Assembly (NCBI RefSeq): GCF_003431825.1
Contig: NZ_CP020083.1
Coordinates: forward strand, 1,898,501 to 1,962,500
Source: Blastomonas fulva
Lineage (GTDB): Bacteria > Pseudomonadota > Alphaproteobacteria > Sphingomonadales > Sphingomonadaceae
Direction: 5' to 3'
Length of the DNA stretch: 64,000 nucleotides
Position numbers and translations under genes: made by a program. The notes beneath the pieces are model-generated. The model was not told where the DNA came from. It worked only from the letters and a program-made list of their open reading frames with translations, and did not search any database. Shown here piece by piece: positions 1 through 7,896 of this stretch (position 1 is the stretch's first letter; each line of letters begins with the position of its first letter).

Positions 1-807
1 CAGGTCGCCATGTTCTCCCGCACGTCGCGCATAGGCAGCCGCCTGGCCGACAGTGGTTTTGACACCGACTGTCCAATTCGGATTCGCTTGTAGGACGGTG
101 GCACGGCGCGTGTCGAATTTGCTTTCGATGCGGCGTGCCGGAGGATCTTGTTTGAGCTCAACGAGCGTTGACATCGTATCAAGGCGACGACTCGTTCGGT
201 GAAGATCCCGCGCCATGCGCGAATAGATCAGTTCCAACTGCTGGATCGGGTCGATGAGCAGCAGAGATCGCCGGTAGGCGAAGTATAAAAGGCGTAAGTT
301 CAATAGAAGCGCCAAAATTCCGACCAGGACGATGGTTGCTAGATGGCCCGCATCAGCGACCAGCGACAATGCCGTCCCCGCGATCGCGAGAAGCAAAGAT
401 GCGGCAACGGATGCGATCAACTTTCTGTCAGAACTGAAGTGTCGAAACAGACCGTGGGGTAACCTCTCCACATTCACTTGCAACGCGAACAGGATAAATG
501 AGGCGGCGATAGCGGTAGCCCCGATCATCGCGGCGCCGATGGTGCTTACGAGGCCGCGCAGGGCGACTGCTCCCGCTGGATCAGGCAGGTCGCCCAGCCA
601 TGTCTGCAAGGGCCTCCAAACCAATAGGCTGAGTACCACCGCTAAAGCCCAAACGATTGACTCGATCTTGCTGGCGTGCTGTTGCCAGCGAGCGGAAAGC
701 CAATAGACTGTCATCGCGGCTCGGTGGCTGAAGAACAGACGTCGCCGCACGAGCGCCTTTCGCACTTTCTCAGGAAGGCTGAACGGGATTCCAAAAAAAC
801 GGACCAT
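1..807 (-). CDS. Multi-pass membrane protein, DUF2254-like, 3' end outside window
   Basis: An open frame runs on the minus strand from an ATG at 807 down to base 1 without a stop: 269 codons, C-terminus missing. The first 30 residues are basic. About four hydrophobic segments follow (near residues 45-60, 85-110, 130-150 and 155-175), then a soluble basic region. The arrangement, a membrane pair followed by LFALQVNVERLP and a soluble tail, resembles DUF2254 predicted membrane proteins, but that is a resemblance rather than a firm match. No clear ribosome-binding site precedes the ATG. GC content is visibly lower than in the core genes to the right, and the gene sits on the 3' side of tRNA-Ala, as cargo of a tRNA-borne island would. 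Function unknown. Confidence 0.6.
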   Translation of the reverse strand, partial: MVRFFGIPFSLPEKVRKALVRRRLFFSHRAAMTVYWLSARWQQHASKIESIVWALAVVLSLLVWRPLQTWLGDLPDPAGAVALRGLVSTIGAAMIGATAIAASFILFALQVNVERLPHGLFRHFSSDRKLIASVAASLLLAIAGTALSLVADAGHLATIVLVGILALLLNLRLLYFAYRRSLLLIDPIQQLELIYSRMARDLHRTSRRLDTMSTLVELKQDPPARRIESKFDTRRATVLQANPNWTVGVKTTVGQAAAYARRAGEHGDL

Positions 808-1242
808 GCGGTTGATCTACAGCATTGATCGAATATCTGCAGCCGCCGAATGTACGTCAGCTTTCAACAGGGCGATTAATGCTCGCGAAAAATCGGTTTG
901 TCAGCGTTCGTCGGAGACGGATAGCGACTACTTTTTAGGCTGGCGCTGTCCCAAGTCCCCAATGAGCCCGGAATGACGTGTATCGGCGTAAGCTGATACT
1001 CTCAGTACCGCGAGTGAACGGCGTCATTTGGGTCGAAATATGACAGTCGATCCCCGAGCTTTCGGACACCAACATGGTGAAACGGCCCTGCGTAGCTGGT
1101 GGCAACCCGTCGGCAGATCGTCAAAACACATCCGGTCTCGCATTGCATCTCGCGGGAGCGCAGCGAAAGAGGGACGAAAATGTGGGACTGAGTTGGCTGG
1201 GATACAAAAAAATGCGCGTTTGCGTCACTTTTTCTAGTTGAA
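808..1242. other. Gene-poor, lower-GC stretch between membrane gene and tRNA-Ala
   Basis: No convincing coding region is seen. The short open frames here (for example 1028-1237) lack a ribosome-binding site and have composition unlike a protein. The stretch ends exactly at the CCA end of tRNA-Ala, so it could be the edge of an integrated element, but no integrase or second copy of the tRNA 3' end is visible in the window. Confidence 0.4.
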
Positions 1243-1318
1243 TGGTGGAGCCTAGCGGGATCGAACCGCTGACCTCTACACTGCCAGTGTAGCGCTCTCC
1301 CAGCTGAGCTAAGGCCCC
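1243..1318 (-). tRNA. tRNA-Ala (anticodon GGC)
   Basis: Read on the minus strand, the sequence folds as a 76-nt cloverleaf. The acceptor stem pairs GGGGCCT with AGGCTCC, the D arm contains GCTCAGCTGGGAGAGC, the anticodon loop CTGGCAG gives anticodon GGC (decodes GCC), and the T arm contains GGTTCGATCC. The CCA end is encoded, at 1243-1245. Its 3' end faces the lower-GC left edge of the window. Confidence 0.95.
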
Positions 1319-1437
1319 ATATGCGCCGGGGAAAAGTCACTCCGGCGCTGAGAAGGACAGCCCTTTAGTCGAGCCGTCCGGTGGTGGCAAGGGGCAAAAC
1401 GCTGCCCCCGCCACCTAAAGTTCGCGAACCGGAAACC

Positions 1438-1752
1438 TCAGCTTTCTTCGTCCTTGTCGTCGGCTGCTGCGACGCCCAGGTCGTCATCGCCGCCCAGGTC
1501 GACATCGTTGTCCGGCGAATCGCCGTCCTCGTCGATGTCCAGATCCTCATCGGCAAGATCCACGTCCTCCTTCTCGATGACCTTCTTCTTTTCTTCCTCG
1601 AAGGGCAGCGGCTGCTTGGACTTGAGCACGGGCTCGGGGGTCCAGCTGTTTCCGCAGTTGATGCAGGATACAGGGTCGTCCTTGCCAAGGTCATAAAAGC
1701 GGGTGCCGCATTTCGGGCAGCTGTGCTTGGCGCCCCATTCAGGCTTGATCAT
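1438..1752 (-). CDS. FYDLN acid domain protein (TIGR02300 family)
   Basis: A 104-residue protein. The N-terminal half has two CxxC pairs (HSCPKCGTRFYDLGKDDP and SCINCG), a rubredoxin-like zinc knuckle with the FYDLN signature that names the family. The C-terminal half is a low-complexity acidic tail of Asp and Glu. The start is the ATG at 1752, because this puts the conserved MIKPEWGAKH at the N-terminus; upstream codons in the same frame look non-coding. It is divergent from aroA, an arrangement common in alphaproteobacteria. No function is established for the family; a zinc-binding role is inferred from the cysteines. Confidence 0.85.
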   Translation of the reverse strand: MIKPEWGAKHSCPKCGTRFYDLGKDDPVSCINCGNSWTPEPVLKSKQPLPFEEEKKKVIEKEDVDLADEDLDIDEDGDSPDNDVDLGGDDDLGVAAADDKDEES

Positions 1753-1939
1753 GAATAATGCCTCAGGTTCAATAACATCATAGATGTAAGGAGAAGGTTG
1801 CATATTTCCAGCCCGCAGCGCGGGTGCGCCGCAACAGGAAAATCGGCGTGCGCCTTGCCATAGCTTTATGCCGCTGTCAAAAGCTGCGTCGCAATTCACC
1901 TCTGGCAGCCCCATGCCCAACCGGAATTTGTTTCATCCC

Positions 1940-3283
1940 ATGGCCCATTCAGCAGACCAGGCACCGGTCCCGCGCCGTTTCGCGCGATCCGGGCCGCTCA
2001 CCGGCACCATTCGCGTGCCCGGCGACAAGTCGATCTCCCATCGCGCGCTGATGCTGTCTGCGCTGTGCGTCGGCCAGAGCCGGATCTCGGGGCTGCTCGA
2101 GGGAGAGGACGTACTTGCCACGGCGGCCGCAATGCGCGCGATGGGCGCGCAGATCGAGCGCGGCGCAGATGGCATCTGGACGGTGCACGGCGTGGGCGTG
2201 GGCGGGTTGATGCAACCGGCCCAGGCGCTCGACATGGGCAACAGTGGCACCTCGACGCGGCTGCTGATGGGGCTGGTCGCGAGCCACCCGATCACCGCGA
2301 TGTTCACCGGCGATGCATCGTTGAGCCGCCGTCCGATGGCGCGGGTCACCGATCCGCTGGGCGAGATGGGGGCGGAATTCAACGCGAGCCCCGGCGGCAC
2401 GCTGCCGCTGATGGTGCGCGGGATCAGCCCTGCGGTGCCGATCAGCTACCGGCTGCCGGTCGCCTCGGCACAGGTGAAGTCCGCGATCCTGCTCGCCGCG
2501 CTCAACACGCCGGGCACCACGACGGTGATCGAGCCGGTGGCGACGCGCGATCACAGCGAAAAGATGCTCAAGGGGTTCGGCGCAGACCTGACCGTGGAGA
2601 CCGATGCCGATGGCGTGCGCCATATCCATGTCACCGGGCCATGCGACCTGACCGCGCAGGACATCGAGGTGCCGGGCGATCCCTCGTCCGCCGCGTTCTT
2701 CATCGTCGCAGCATTGATCGTGCCGGGGTCGGACCTGACAATCGAGAATGTCGGCATGAACGTCACCCGCACCGGGATCATCACCGTGCTCGAGCAGATG
2801 GGCGGCCAGATCGAGCGGTTGAACGCACGCACCGTCGGCGGCGAGCCGGTCGCCGACCTGCGCGTGCGGGCGAGCGCTCTCAGCGGGATCACCGTCGATC
2901 CTGCGATCGTGCCCAGCATGGTCGACGAGTTTCCGGTGTTCTTCATCGCCGCCGCCATGGCCAGCGGCACCACGGTCACCAGTGGCCTCGACGAGCTGCG
3001 GGTCAAGGAATCGGACCGGCTGGCGACGATGGCACGCGGGCTCGAGGCGATCGGCGTGGATGTCGAGGAGCGCGAGGATGGCCTTGTGATCACCGGCAGC
3101 GGCGGCGCATCCTTGCGCGGCGGCGGCCCGGTGGCGACCCTGCTCGACCACCGCATCGCGATGAGCTTTGCCGTGGCGGGGCTGGCCAGCGAGCAAGGCG
3201 TGAACGTGGATGACACTGCGCCGATCGCCACCAGCTTCCCCGATTTTCTGAACCTGCTCGACCGCAGCACGGGCGCGGCATGA
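1940..3283 (+). CDS. aroA: 3-phosphoshikimate 1-carboxyvinyltransferase (EPSP synthase)
   Basis: Transfers enolpyruvate from PEP to shikimate 3-phosphate, the sixth step of the shikimate pathway. A 447-residue cytoplasmic enzyme with the GDKSISHRA motif near residue 28 (Lys for PEP binding), [10 protein letters not shown], the DEFPVFF region with the catalytic Asp, and LRVKESDRL. Two earlier ATGs (1868, 1913) are in frame. The one at 1940 places the conserved [16 protein letters not shown] at the usual distance from the N-terminus, and none of the three has a strong ribosome-binding site. It heads a tightly overlapping operon with a membrane protein, a metallo-beta-lactamase and cmk, followed by rpsA. 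The sequence resembles the alphaproteobacterial, class II-like lineage; glyphosate behaviour cannot be judged from sequence alone. Confidence 0.95.
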   Translation: MAHSADQAPVPRRFARSGPLTGTIRVPGDKSISHRALMLSALCVGQSRISGLLEGEDVLATAAAMRAMGAQIERGADGIWTVHGVGVGGLMQPAQALDMGNSGTSTRLLMGLVASHPITAMFTGDASLSRRPMARVTDPLGEMGAEFNASPGGTLPLMVRGISPAVPISYRLPVASAQVKSAILLAALNTPGTTTVIEPVATRDHSEKMLKGFGADLTVETDADGVRHIHVTGPCDLTAQDIEVPGDPSSAAFFIVAALIVPGSDLTIENVGMNVTRTGIITVLEQMGGQIERLNARTVGGEPVADLRVRASALSGITVDPAIVPSMVDEFPVFFIAAAMASGTTVTSGLDELRVKESDRLATMARGLEAIGVDVEEREDGLVITGSGGASLRGGGPVATLLDHRIAMSFAVAGLASEQGVNVDDTAPIATSFPDFLNLLDRSTGAA

Positions 3284-3555
3284 GCCCGCTGGTGGCCGAT
3301 ATCATCGGCGTGATGGGCAGCGTGCTGTTCATCGGCGCCTTTGCTTATGCCAACAAGGTCGAGAAGATCGACAAGTTGCTGTTCAACGCCGTCAATCTGG
3401 CAGGCGCGATCCTGTTGCTGACGTCGCTGTCGGTGCATTTCAATCTGGCAGCGACGATTCTCGAAACCGCATGGGCCGGGATCGCGCTGGTCGGCCTTAT
3501 CAAGGCGATCAGGGATCGGTGGGCAGGGGTGGACCGGGAGGGGACCAAGGGATGA
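3280..3555 (+). CDS. CBU_0592-family small membrane protein
   Basis: A 91-residue protein with about three hydrophobic segments (roughly residues 5-24, 37-55 and 57-75) and a short charged C-terminus. The layout and the motif [15 protein letters not shown] match the CBU_0592 domain, whose function is unknown. The ATG overlaps the aroA stop as ATGA (3280-3283) and the stop overlaps the next gene in the same way, so it is probably translationally coupled to both neighbours. Nothing in the sequence suggests a role in aromatic amino acid synthesis. Confidence 0.8.
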   Translation: MSPLVADIIGVMGSVLFIGAFAYANKVEKIDKLLFNAVNLAGAILLLTSLSVHFNLAATILETAWAGIALVGLIKAIRDRWAGVDREGTKG

Positions 3556-4490
3556 AGCGCATGTTGATCACAGCGATGCTCGCCGTCGTGGCTACAGCGG
3601 GTGTGGCACTGCAGCCCGAAGCGTCCTCATCGCGCCTGGCCAAGGATGCCGAGATCGATGCAGCCCAGGCTGCGCCCATTGAAGGCTTTGCCAAGGGGGG
3701 CCGCTGGAATGAACCGTTCGATCCGTTCACCATTGCCGGCAACCTGCATTATGTCGGCACCGAGACGGTCAGCGCCTTTCTGATCACCACGCCGGAGGGG
3801 CATGTGCTGATCGATGGCGTGCTGGCGCAATCGGTCCCGCAGATCATCGCCAACATCAAGACGCTGGGCTTCGACATCGGCGATGTGAAGTACCTGCTCA
3901 ACACCCACGCACACATCGATCACGCCGGCGGCCTTGCCGGGCTGCAGCGGGCGAGCGGCGCGCAGATGCTCGCCAGTGCCGCCGACAGGCCGTTTCTGGA
4001 GGCAGGCGCGATCGATCACGGACCCAGCCAGGGCATGCGCTTTCCGCCGGTGCGGGTTGATCGTGTGATCGGCGATGGCGAGGCCATCACGCTGGGTGGC
4101 ACGACGCTGACCGCGCACATGACGCCGGGGCACTCGCCGGGGTGCACCTCGTGGTCAACCACGGTGAACGATGCGAACACGACACGCAGCGTGTTCGTGC
4201 ACTGCAGCGCCACGGTTGCAGGGCAGTCGCTGGTGCCCGAAGCCTATCCCGGCATGGTTGCCGCGTATCGCAGCACCTTCGCCAAGGTGAAGGCGATGAA
4301 GGCCGATATCTTTCTGGCCAATCACGACAATTTCTTTGACTTGCACGACAAGCGCAAACGGCAGATCGCCGGGGATGCAAGCGCGTTCGTGAACGGACAA
4401 GAACTGCAAAGCTTCAACACGCGCATGGCAGCACAGTTCGAGGCTGATCTGGCCAAGCAGCAGGCGGCGCCGGAGGGGCAGCAGCCATGA
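3552..4490 (+). CDS. Subclass B3 metallo-beta-lactamase
   Basis: A predicted periplasmic zinc hydrolase of 312 residues. The N-terminus [17 protein letters not shown] is signal-peptide-like. All the zinc ligands expected of subclass B3 are present: the HxHxDH motif at His119, His121, Asp123 and His124, His194 in TPGHSPGCTSW, and His258 in LANHDNFFDL. The segment CSATVAG after the third ligand is also B3-like. The start is the ATG at 3552, overlapping the upstream stop; its own stop overlaps the cmk start at 4487. Family knowledge predicts hydrolysis of penicillins, cephalosporins and carbapenems. Some B3-fold relatives have weak or other activity, so resistance is an inference. Its place inside the aroA-cmk-rpsA block suggests an intrinsic rather than recently acquired gene. 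Confidence 0.88.
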   Translation: MKRMLITAMLAVVATAGVALQPEASSSRLAKDAEIDAAQAAPIEGFAKGGRWNEPFDPFTIAGNLHYVGTETVSAFLITTPEGHVLIDGVLAQSVPQIIANIKTLGFDIGDVKYLLNTHAHIDHAGGLAGLQRASGAQMLASAADRPFLEAGAIDHGPSQGMRFPPVRVDRVIGDGEAITLGGTTLTAHMTPGHSPGCTSWSTTVNDANTTRSVFVHCSATVAGQSLVPEAYPGMVAAYRSTFAKVKAMKADIFLANHDNFFDLHDKRKRQIAGDASAFVNGQELQSFNTRMAAQFEADLAKQQAAPEGQQP

Positions 4491-5128
4491 TCATCGCCGT
4501 TGATGGACCCACCGCCAGCGGCAAGGGAACGATCGCCAAGGCTCTCGCCGCGCATTTCGGACTGCCGCATCTCGATACCGGGCTGCTCTATCGCGCGGTC
4601 GGGGTGAACGCGGTGCGGCTGGGGGGTGATCCCGACAATCCGGACGAGGCGCTGGCAGGCTGCGCGTTCGATGACGCGCTGCTCGCCGACGCGCATCTGC
4701 GCTCTGAAACCGCAGGCGGGCTTGCCAGTCGCGCCTCGCGCCATCCTGCAGTGCGCGCTGCATTGCTCGAGCGGCAGCGCAGCTTTGCGCGGCAGCCGGG
4801 AGGGGCGGTGCTCGACGGACGCGATATCGGCACGGTGATCGCGCCCGAGGCGGACGCCAAATTGTTCGTCACCGCCAGCGTCGCTGCGCGGGCCGGGAGG
4901 CGGTGCAACGAGATGCTGGGCCGGGGCGAAGATGTGACGCTGGAAGAGATCGTCGCCGACCTTGCCGCGCGCGATGCGAGGGACTCCGGACGGTCGATCG
5001 CCCCGCTCAAGCCCGCCTGTGACGCGCTCTTGCTTGATACCAGCGATTTGACTATAGGGCAGGCCGTTCAAAGAGCCATAGAGCTGGTGAACGGCAGGAC
5101 GCAGGGCGGACATTCGCCCCAGTCTTAG
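4487..5128 (+). CDS. cmk: (d)CMP kinase
   Basis: Phosphorylates CMP and dCMP with ATP in pyrimidine salvage. 213 residues, with the P-loop GPTASGKGT near residue 7, LDTGLLYRAV for nucleotide binding, LDGRDIGTVIAPEAD, and the C-terminal RDARDSGRSIAPLKPA segment typical of the family. Length is slightly under the usual 220-230. Its ATG overlaps the beta-lactamase stop, and rpsA follows 200 bases downstream, the widely conserved cmk-rpsA order. Confidence 0.95.
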   Translation: MIIAVDGPTASGKGTIAKALAAHFGLPHLDTGLLYRAVGVNAVRLGGDPDNPDEALAGCAFDDALLADAHLRSETAGGLASRASRHPAVRAALLERQRSFARQPGGAVLDGRDIGTVIAPEADAKLFVTASVAARAGRRCNEMLGRGEDVTLEEIVADLAARDARDSGRSIAPLKPACDALLLDTSDLTIGQAVQRAIELVNGRTQGGHSPQS

Positions 5129-5328
5129 ATGTTTCGATCATCGTGAACATCGCCCGCGCCGATATCGGCCCGCGCGATCGTTCGCGCTTTTCGCATATCT
5201 GTCTGCCGCCGCCGGAACACACGGTTTTTGGGCGCTTTCCGGTGCATTCGGCCCGGGGGGCAGGTTAGGCCAAGACCGCCGGAGACAACCGGCTGGCCGG
5301 ACAAAACAGTTTAAGGAATACAGGATTT
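5129..5328 (+). promoter_or_regulatory. rpsA leader and promoter region
   Basis: A 200-base non-coding stretch between cmk and rpsA. It contains a GC-rich block and then a purine-rich segment with AAGGA near 5313 and AGGA at 5322 just before the rpsA ATG. Ribosomal protein S1 genes are commonly autoregulated through such leaders; no specific fold could be established here. Confidence 0.35.
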
Positions 5329-7041
5329 ATGGCCTCTACGGCATTTCCCAGCCGCGATGATTTTGCGGCACTTCTCGACGAATCGCTTGGTGGCGGCGCA
5401 GCTGCCGATGGCGGTTTTGAAGGCCGCGTCGTCAAGGGCACGGTTACCGCGATCGAAAACGACAAGGCGGTCATCGATGTTGGCCTGAAGTCGGAAGGCC
5501 GCGTGGCCCTGCGTGAATTCGCAGCGCCCGGCCAGGACCACGGCCTCAAGGTTGGCGATGAAGTCGAAGTCTATGTCGACCGCATCGAAAATGCCGATGG
5601 CGAAGCGATGCTGTCGCGCGACCGCGCACGCCGCGAAGCTGCATGGGACAAGCTGGAAAGCGAATTTGGCGAAGGCAAGCGCGTCGAAGGCGTGATCTTC
5701 GGTCGCGTCAAGGGCGGCTTCACCGTTGATCTCGACGGCGCCGTGGCCTTCCTGCCCGGCAGCCAGGTCGACATCCGCCCCGTGCGCGATGTTACCCCGC
5801 TGATGGACATTCCGCAGCCGTTCCAGATCCTCAAGATGGACCGTCGCCGTGGCAACATCGTTGTCTCGCGTCGCGCCGTTCTGGAAGAAACCCGCGCAGA
5901 ACAGCGCACCGGCCTCATCCAGTCGCTGGCCGAAGGCCAGATCATCGACGGTATCGTCAAGAACATCACCGATTACGGTGCGTTCGTCGATCTGGGCGGC
6001 ATCGATGGCCTGCTGCATGTCACCGACATCAGCTACAAGCGCATCAACCACCCCAGCGAAGCGATCACCATCGGTGAGACCGTCAAGGTGCAAATCATCC
6101 GCATCAATTCGGAAACGCAGCGTATCTCGCTGGGCATGAAGCAGCTCGAAAGCGATCCGTGGGAAGGCGCCAGCGTCAAGTATCCCATCGGTGCCAAGCT
6201 CAGCGGTGCTGTCACCAACATCACCGAATACGGTGCATTCGTCGAACTGGAACCCGGCATCGAAGGCCTGGTCCACGTTTCGGAAATGTCCTGGACCAAG
6301 AAGAACGTCCACCCCGGCAAGATCGTTTCGACCAGCCAGGAAGTCGATGTCATCGTTCTGGAAGTCGACGCCGAAAAGCGCCGTATCTCGCTGGGCCTCA
6401 AGCAGGCGCAGTCGAACCCCTGGGACGCTTTCGCAGACAAGCACCCGGTTGGCAGCGTCGTCGAAGGCGAAGTCAAGAACGCGACCGAATTCGGTCTGTT
6501 CATCGGCCTGGATGGCGATGTCGACGGCATGGTTCACATGTCGGATATCGCATGGGGCATTTCGGGTGAAGACGCGCTCAACCTCCACCTCAAGGGTGAG
6601 CAGGTCAAGGCGATCGTCCTGGACGTGGATGTCGAAAAGGAGCGTATCTCGCTCGGCATGAAGCAGCTCGAAAAGGGTGCTCCGGCCGTTGGCGGATCGG
6701 ACAGCTCGACCCTGCGCAAGAACGAAGTCGTCACCGTCACCGTGCTCGAAGTGCGCGACGGTGGTCTGGAAGTCCAGGTTGGCGAAGATGGAGCCACCGG
6801 CTTCATCAAGCGCAACGATCTGGGCCGCGACCGTGACGAACAGCGTCCCGACCGCTTCCAGGTTGGCCAGAAGCTCGACGCGATGGTCACCGGTTTCGAT
6901 CGTTCGCGCAAGCCGACCTTCTCGGTCAAGGCGCATCAGCTGGCTGAAGAAAAGCAGGCTGTGGCGCAGTATGGCTCGTCCGACTCGGGCGCGTCGCTGG
7001 GTGACATTCTGGGTGCGGCTCTCAAGCAGCGCGAAGATTGA
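5329..7041 (+). CDS. rpsA: 30S ribosomal protein S1
   Basis: Binds mRNA and recruits it to the 30S subunit. 570 residues with six S1 (OB-fold) repeats. The central ones are easiest to see, each reading like ITDYGAFVDLGGIDGLLHVTD followed by RISLGMKQ or RISLGLKQ, near residues 205-275, 290-365, 375-450 and 465-540; the first two N-terminal repeats are more divergent, as usual. Length fits alphaproteobacterial S1 (about 560-570). Codon choice is visibly biased toward GAA, AAG and CGT relative to neighbours, as expected for a highly expressed gene. A strong terminator follows. Confidence 0.97.
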   Translation: MASTAFPSRDDFAALLDESLGGGAAADGGFEGRVVKGTVTAIENDKAVIDVGLKSEGRVALREFAAPGQDHGLKVGDEVEVYVDRIENADGEAMLSRDRARREAAWDKLESEFGEGKRVEGVIFGRVKGGFTVDLDGAVAFLPGSQVDIRPVRDVTPLMDIPQPFQILKMDRRRGNIVVSRRAVLEETRAEQRTGLIQSLAEGQIIDGIVKNITDYGAFVDLGGIDGLLHVTDISYKRINHPSEAITIGETVKVQIIRINSETQRISLGMKQLESDPWEGASVKYPIGAKLSGAVTNITEYGAFVELEPGIEGLVHVSEMSWTKKNVHPGKIVSTSQEVDVIVLEVDAEKRRISLGLKQAQSNPWDAFADKHPVGSVVEGEVKNATEFGLFIGLDGDVDGMVHMSDIAWGISGEDALNLHLKGEQVKAIVLDVDVEKERISLGMKQLEKGAPAVGGSDSSTLRKNEVVTVTVLEVRDGGLEVQVGEDGATGFIKRNDLGRDRDEQRPDRFQVGQKLDAMVTGFDRSRKPTFSVKAHQLAEEKQAVAQYGSSDSGASLGDILGAALKQRED

Positions 7042-7364
7042 TCAGCCAGGCGGCCAGCCTTCAAGGCTGACACCGTTTCAAAAAGGGGCACCGGCACACC
7101 GCCGGTGCCCTTTTTTGTGCACCATCTGTCGCTTGCCAGCACCGTCGGGCAAGAACGGCGTTGAAACGGCAAACAATTTCTGACAGCATTACGGTGCTGG
7201 ATTTCCGCTTCACCGGTGTTCGGCACACACATACGCGCCTGCTTGTCAGCCGGCGCTTTGGCTTGTCGGGGGGCTGGTCAATTCGATAATGTTGGGGGGA
7301 ACCGCACGCGGCGATTTTCCTTGGTGCGCGTCCCGTCGCATATTGAATTGCAGGAGATTGGCCC
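7042..7364. other. Intergenic region between rpsA and ihfB
   Basis: The left part holds the rpsA terminator (7079-7116). The remainder has no credible gene and presumably carries the ihfB promoter. A clear ribosome-binding site, AGGAGA, lies at 7352-7357 ahead of the ihfB GTG. No operator could be recognised with confidence. Confidence 0.5.
7079..7116 (+). terminator. Intrinsic terminator of rpsA
   Basis: A perfect 10-bp GC stem, GGGCACCGGC at 7086-7095 with GCCGGTGCCC at 7101-7110, loop ACACC, followed by six Ts. An A tract before the stem would let it act on the opposite strand as well. Confidence 0.93.
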
Positions 7365-7646
7365 GTGATACGATCGGAACTGCTACAACATCTGGCAGAG
7401 GAAAACCCCGGTCTTCGTCCTGACGAGATCGAAAAGATCCTGGATATCTTTTTCAACAACATCATTCAGCGGCTGGCCGAAGGTGGCCGGGTGGAACTGC
7501 GCGGTTTCGGCGCGTTCTCGACCCGCTCGCGCGAGCCGCGCAAGGGCCGCAACCCGCGCACCGGCGAGGCGGTTGATGTGCCCGGCAAGCGCGTGCCCTA
7601 TTTCAAGCCCGGCAAGGAAATGCGCGCGCGCCTCAATACCGATTGA
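7365..7646 (+). CDS. ihfB: Integration host factor subunit beta
   Basis: A nucleoid-associated, DNA-bending protein that pairs with IhfA. 93 residues, a typical HU/IHF fold: N-terminal helices with ELLQHLAEENPGL, then GGRVELRGFGAFSTR, then the DNA-binding arm GRNPRTGEAVDVPGKRVPYFKPGKEMR, with the Pro that intercalates into the minor groove. The start is GTG at 7365 behind AGGAGA. It is monocistronic with its own terminator, downstream of rpsA as in many proteobacteria. Confidence 0.95.
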   Translation: MIRSELLQHLAEENPGLRPDEIEKILDIFFNNIIQRLAEGGRVELRGFGAFSTRSREPRKGRNPRTGEAVDVPGKRVPYFKPGKEMRARLNTD

Positions 7647-7654
7647 GACACCCG

Positions 7655-7676
7655 CCCGGCACCGTCCGGGGTTTTT
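7655..7676 (+). terminator. Intrinsic terminator of ihfB
   Basis: Stem CCCGG (7655-7659) with CCGGG (7666-7670), loop CACCGT, then GTTTTT. It lies nine bases past the ihfB stop. The stem is short, so efficiency may be modest. Confidence 0.7.
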
Positions 7677-7724
7677 CTAAGCTTGTCGGCTAAAACCTTC
7701 TCGGCCTATAGACGCCTGCGGTTG

Positions 7725-7809
7725 GCGGGCGTGGCGGAATGGTAGACGCAACGGACTTAAAATCCGTCGGGCTTTGCCCGTGGGGGTTCGAGTCCCCCCG
7801 CCCGCACCA
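7725..7809 (+). tRNA. tRNA-Leu (anticodon TAA)
   Basis: An 85-nt class II tRNA with a long variable arm. The acceptor stem pairs GCGGGCG (7725-7731) with CGCCCGC, the anticodon stem ACGGA/TCCGT encloses loop CTTAAAA (anticodon TAA, reads UUA), the variable arm is CGGGCTTTGCCCG, and the T arm is GGGGGTTCGAGTCCCCC. The CCA end is encoded. Confidence 0.96.
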
Positions 7810-7896
7810 CACAGATCCAGCATATTCGCCAGAGCCGCGAGGCCATGCCAGGCAAACAAGGCAGGGCCGCAAAACCGGCCCGGCGCACCGCCCGCA

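Noticed and set aside
1028..1237. Short frames between the left membrane gene and tRNA-Ala
   Set aside because: No start signals, and the minus-strand alternative reads through the tRNA.
1949..3196. 415-codon frame opposite aroA
   Set aside because: Antisense shadow; composition and lack of start signals argue against coding.
5311..6936. 541-codon frame on the minus strand opposite rpsA
   Set aside because: It mirrors the S1 repeats in antisense, so its repeats and Asp-richness derive from rpsA codons.
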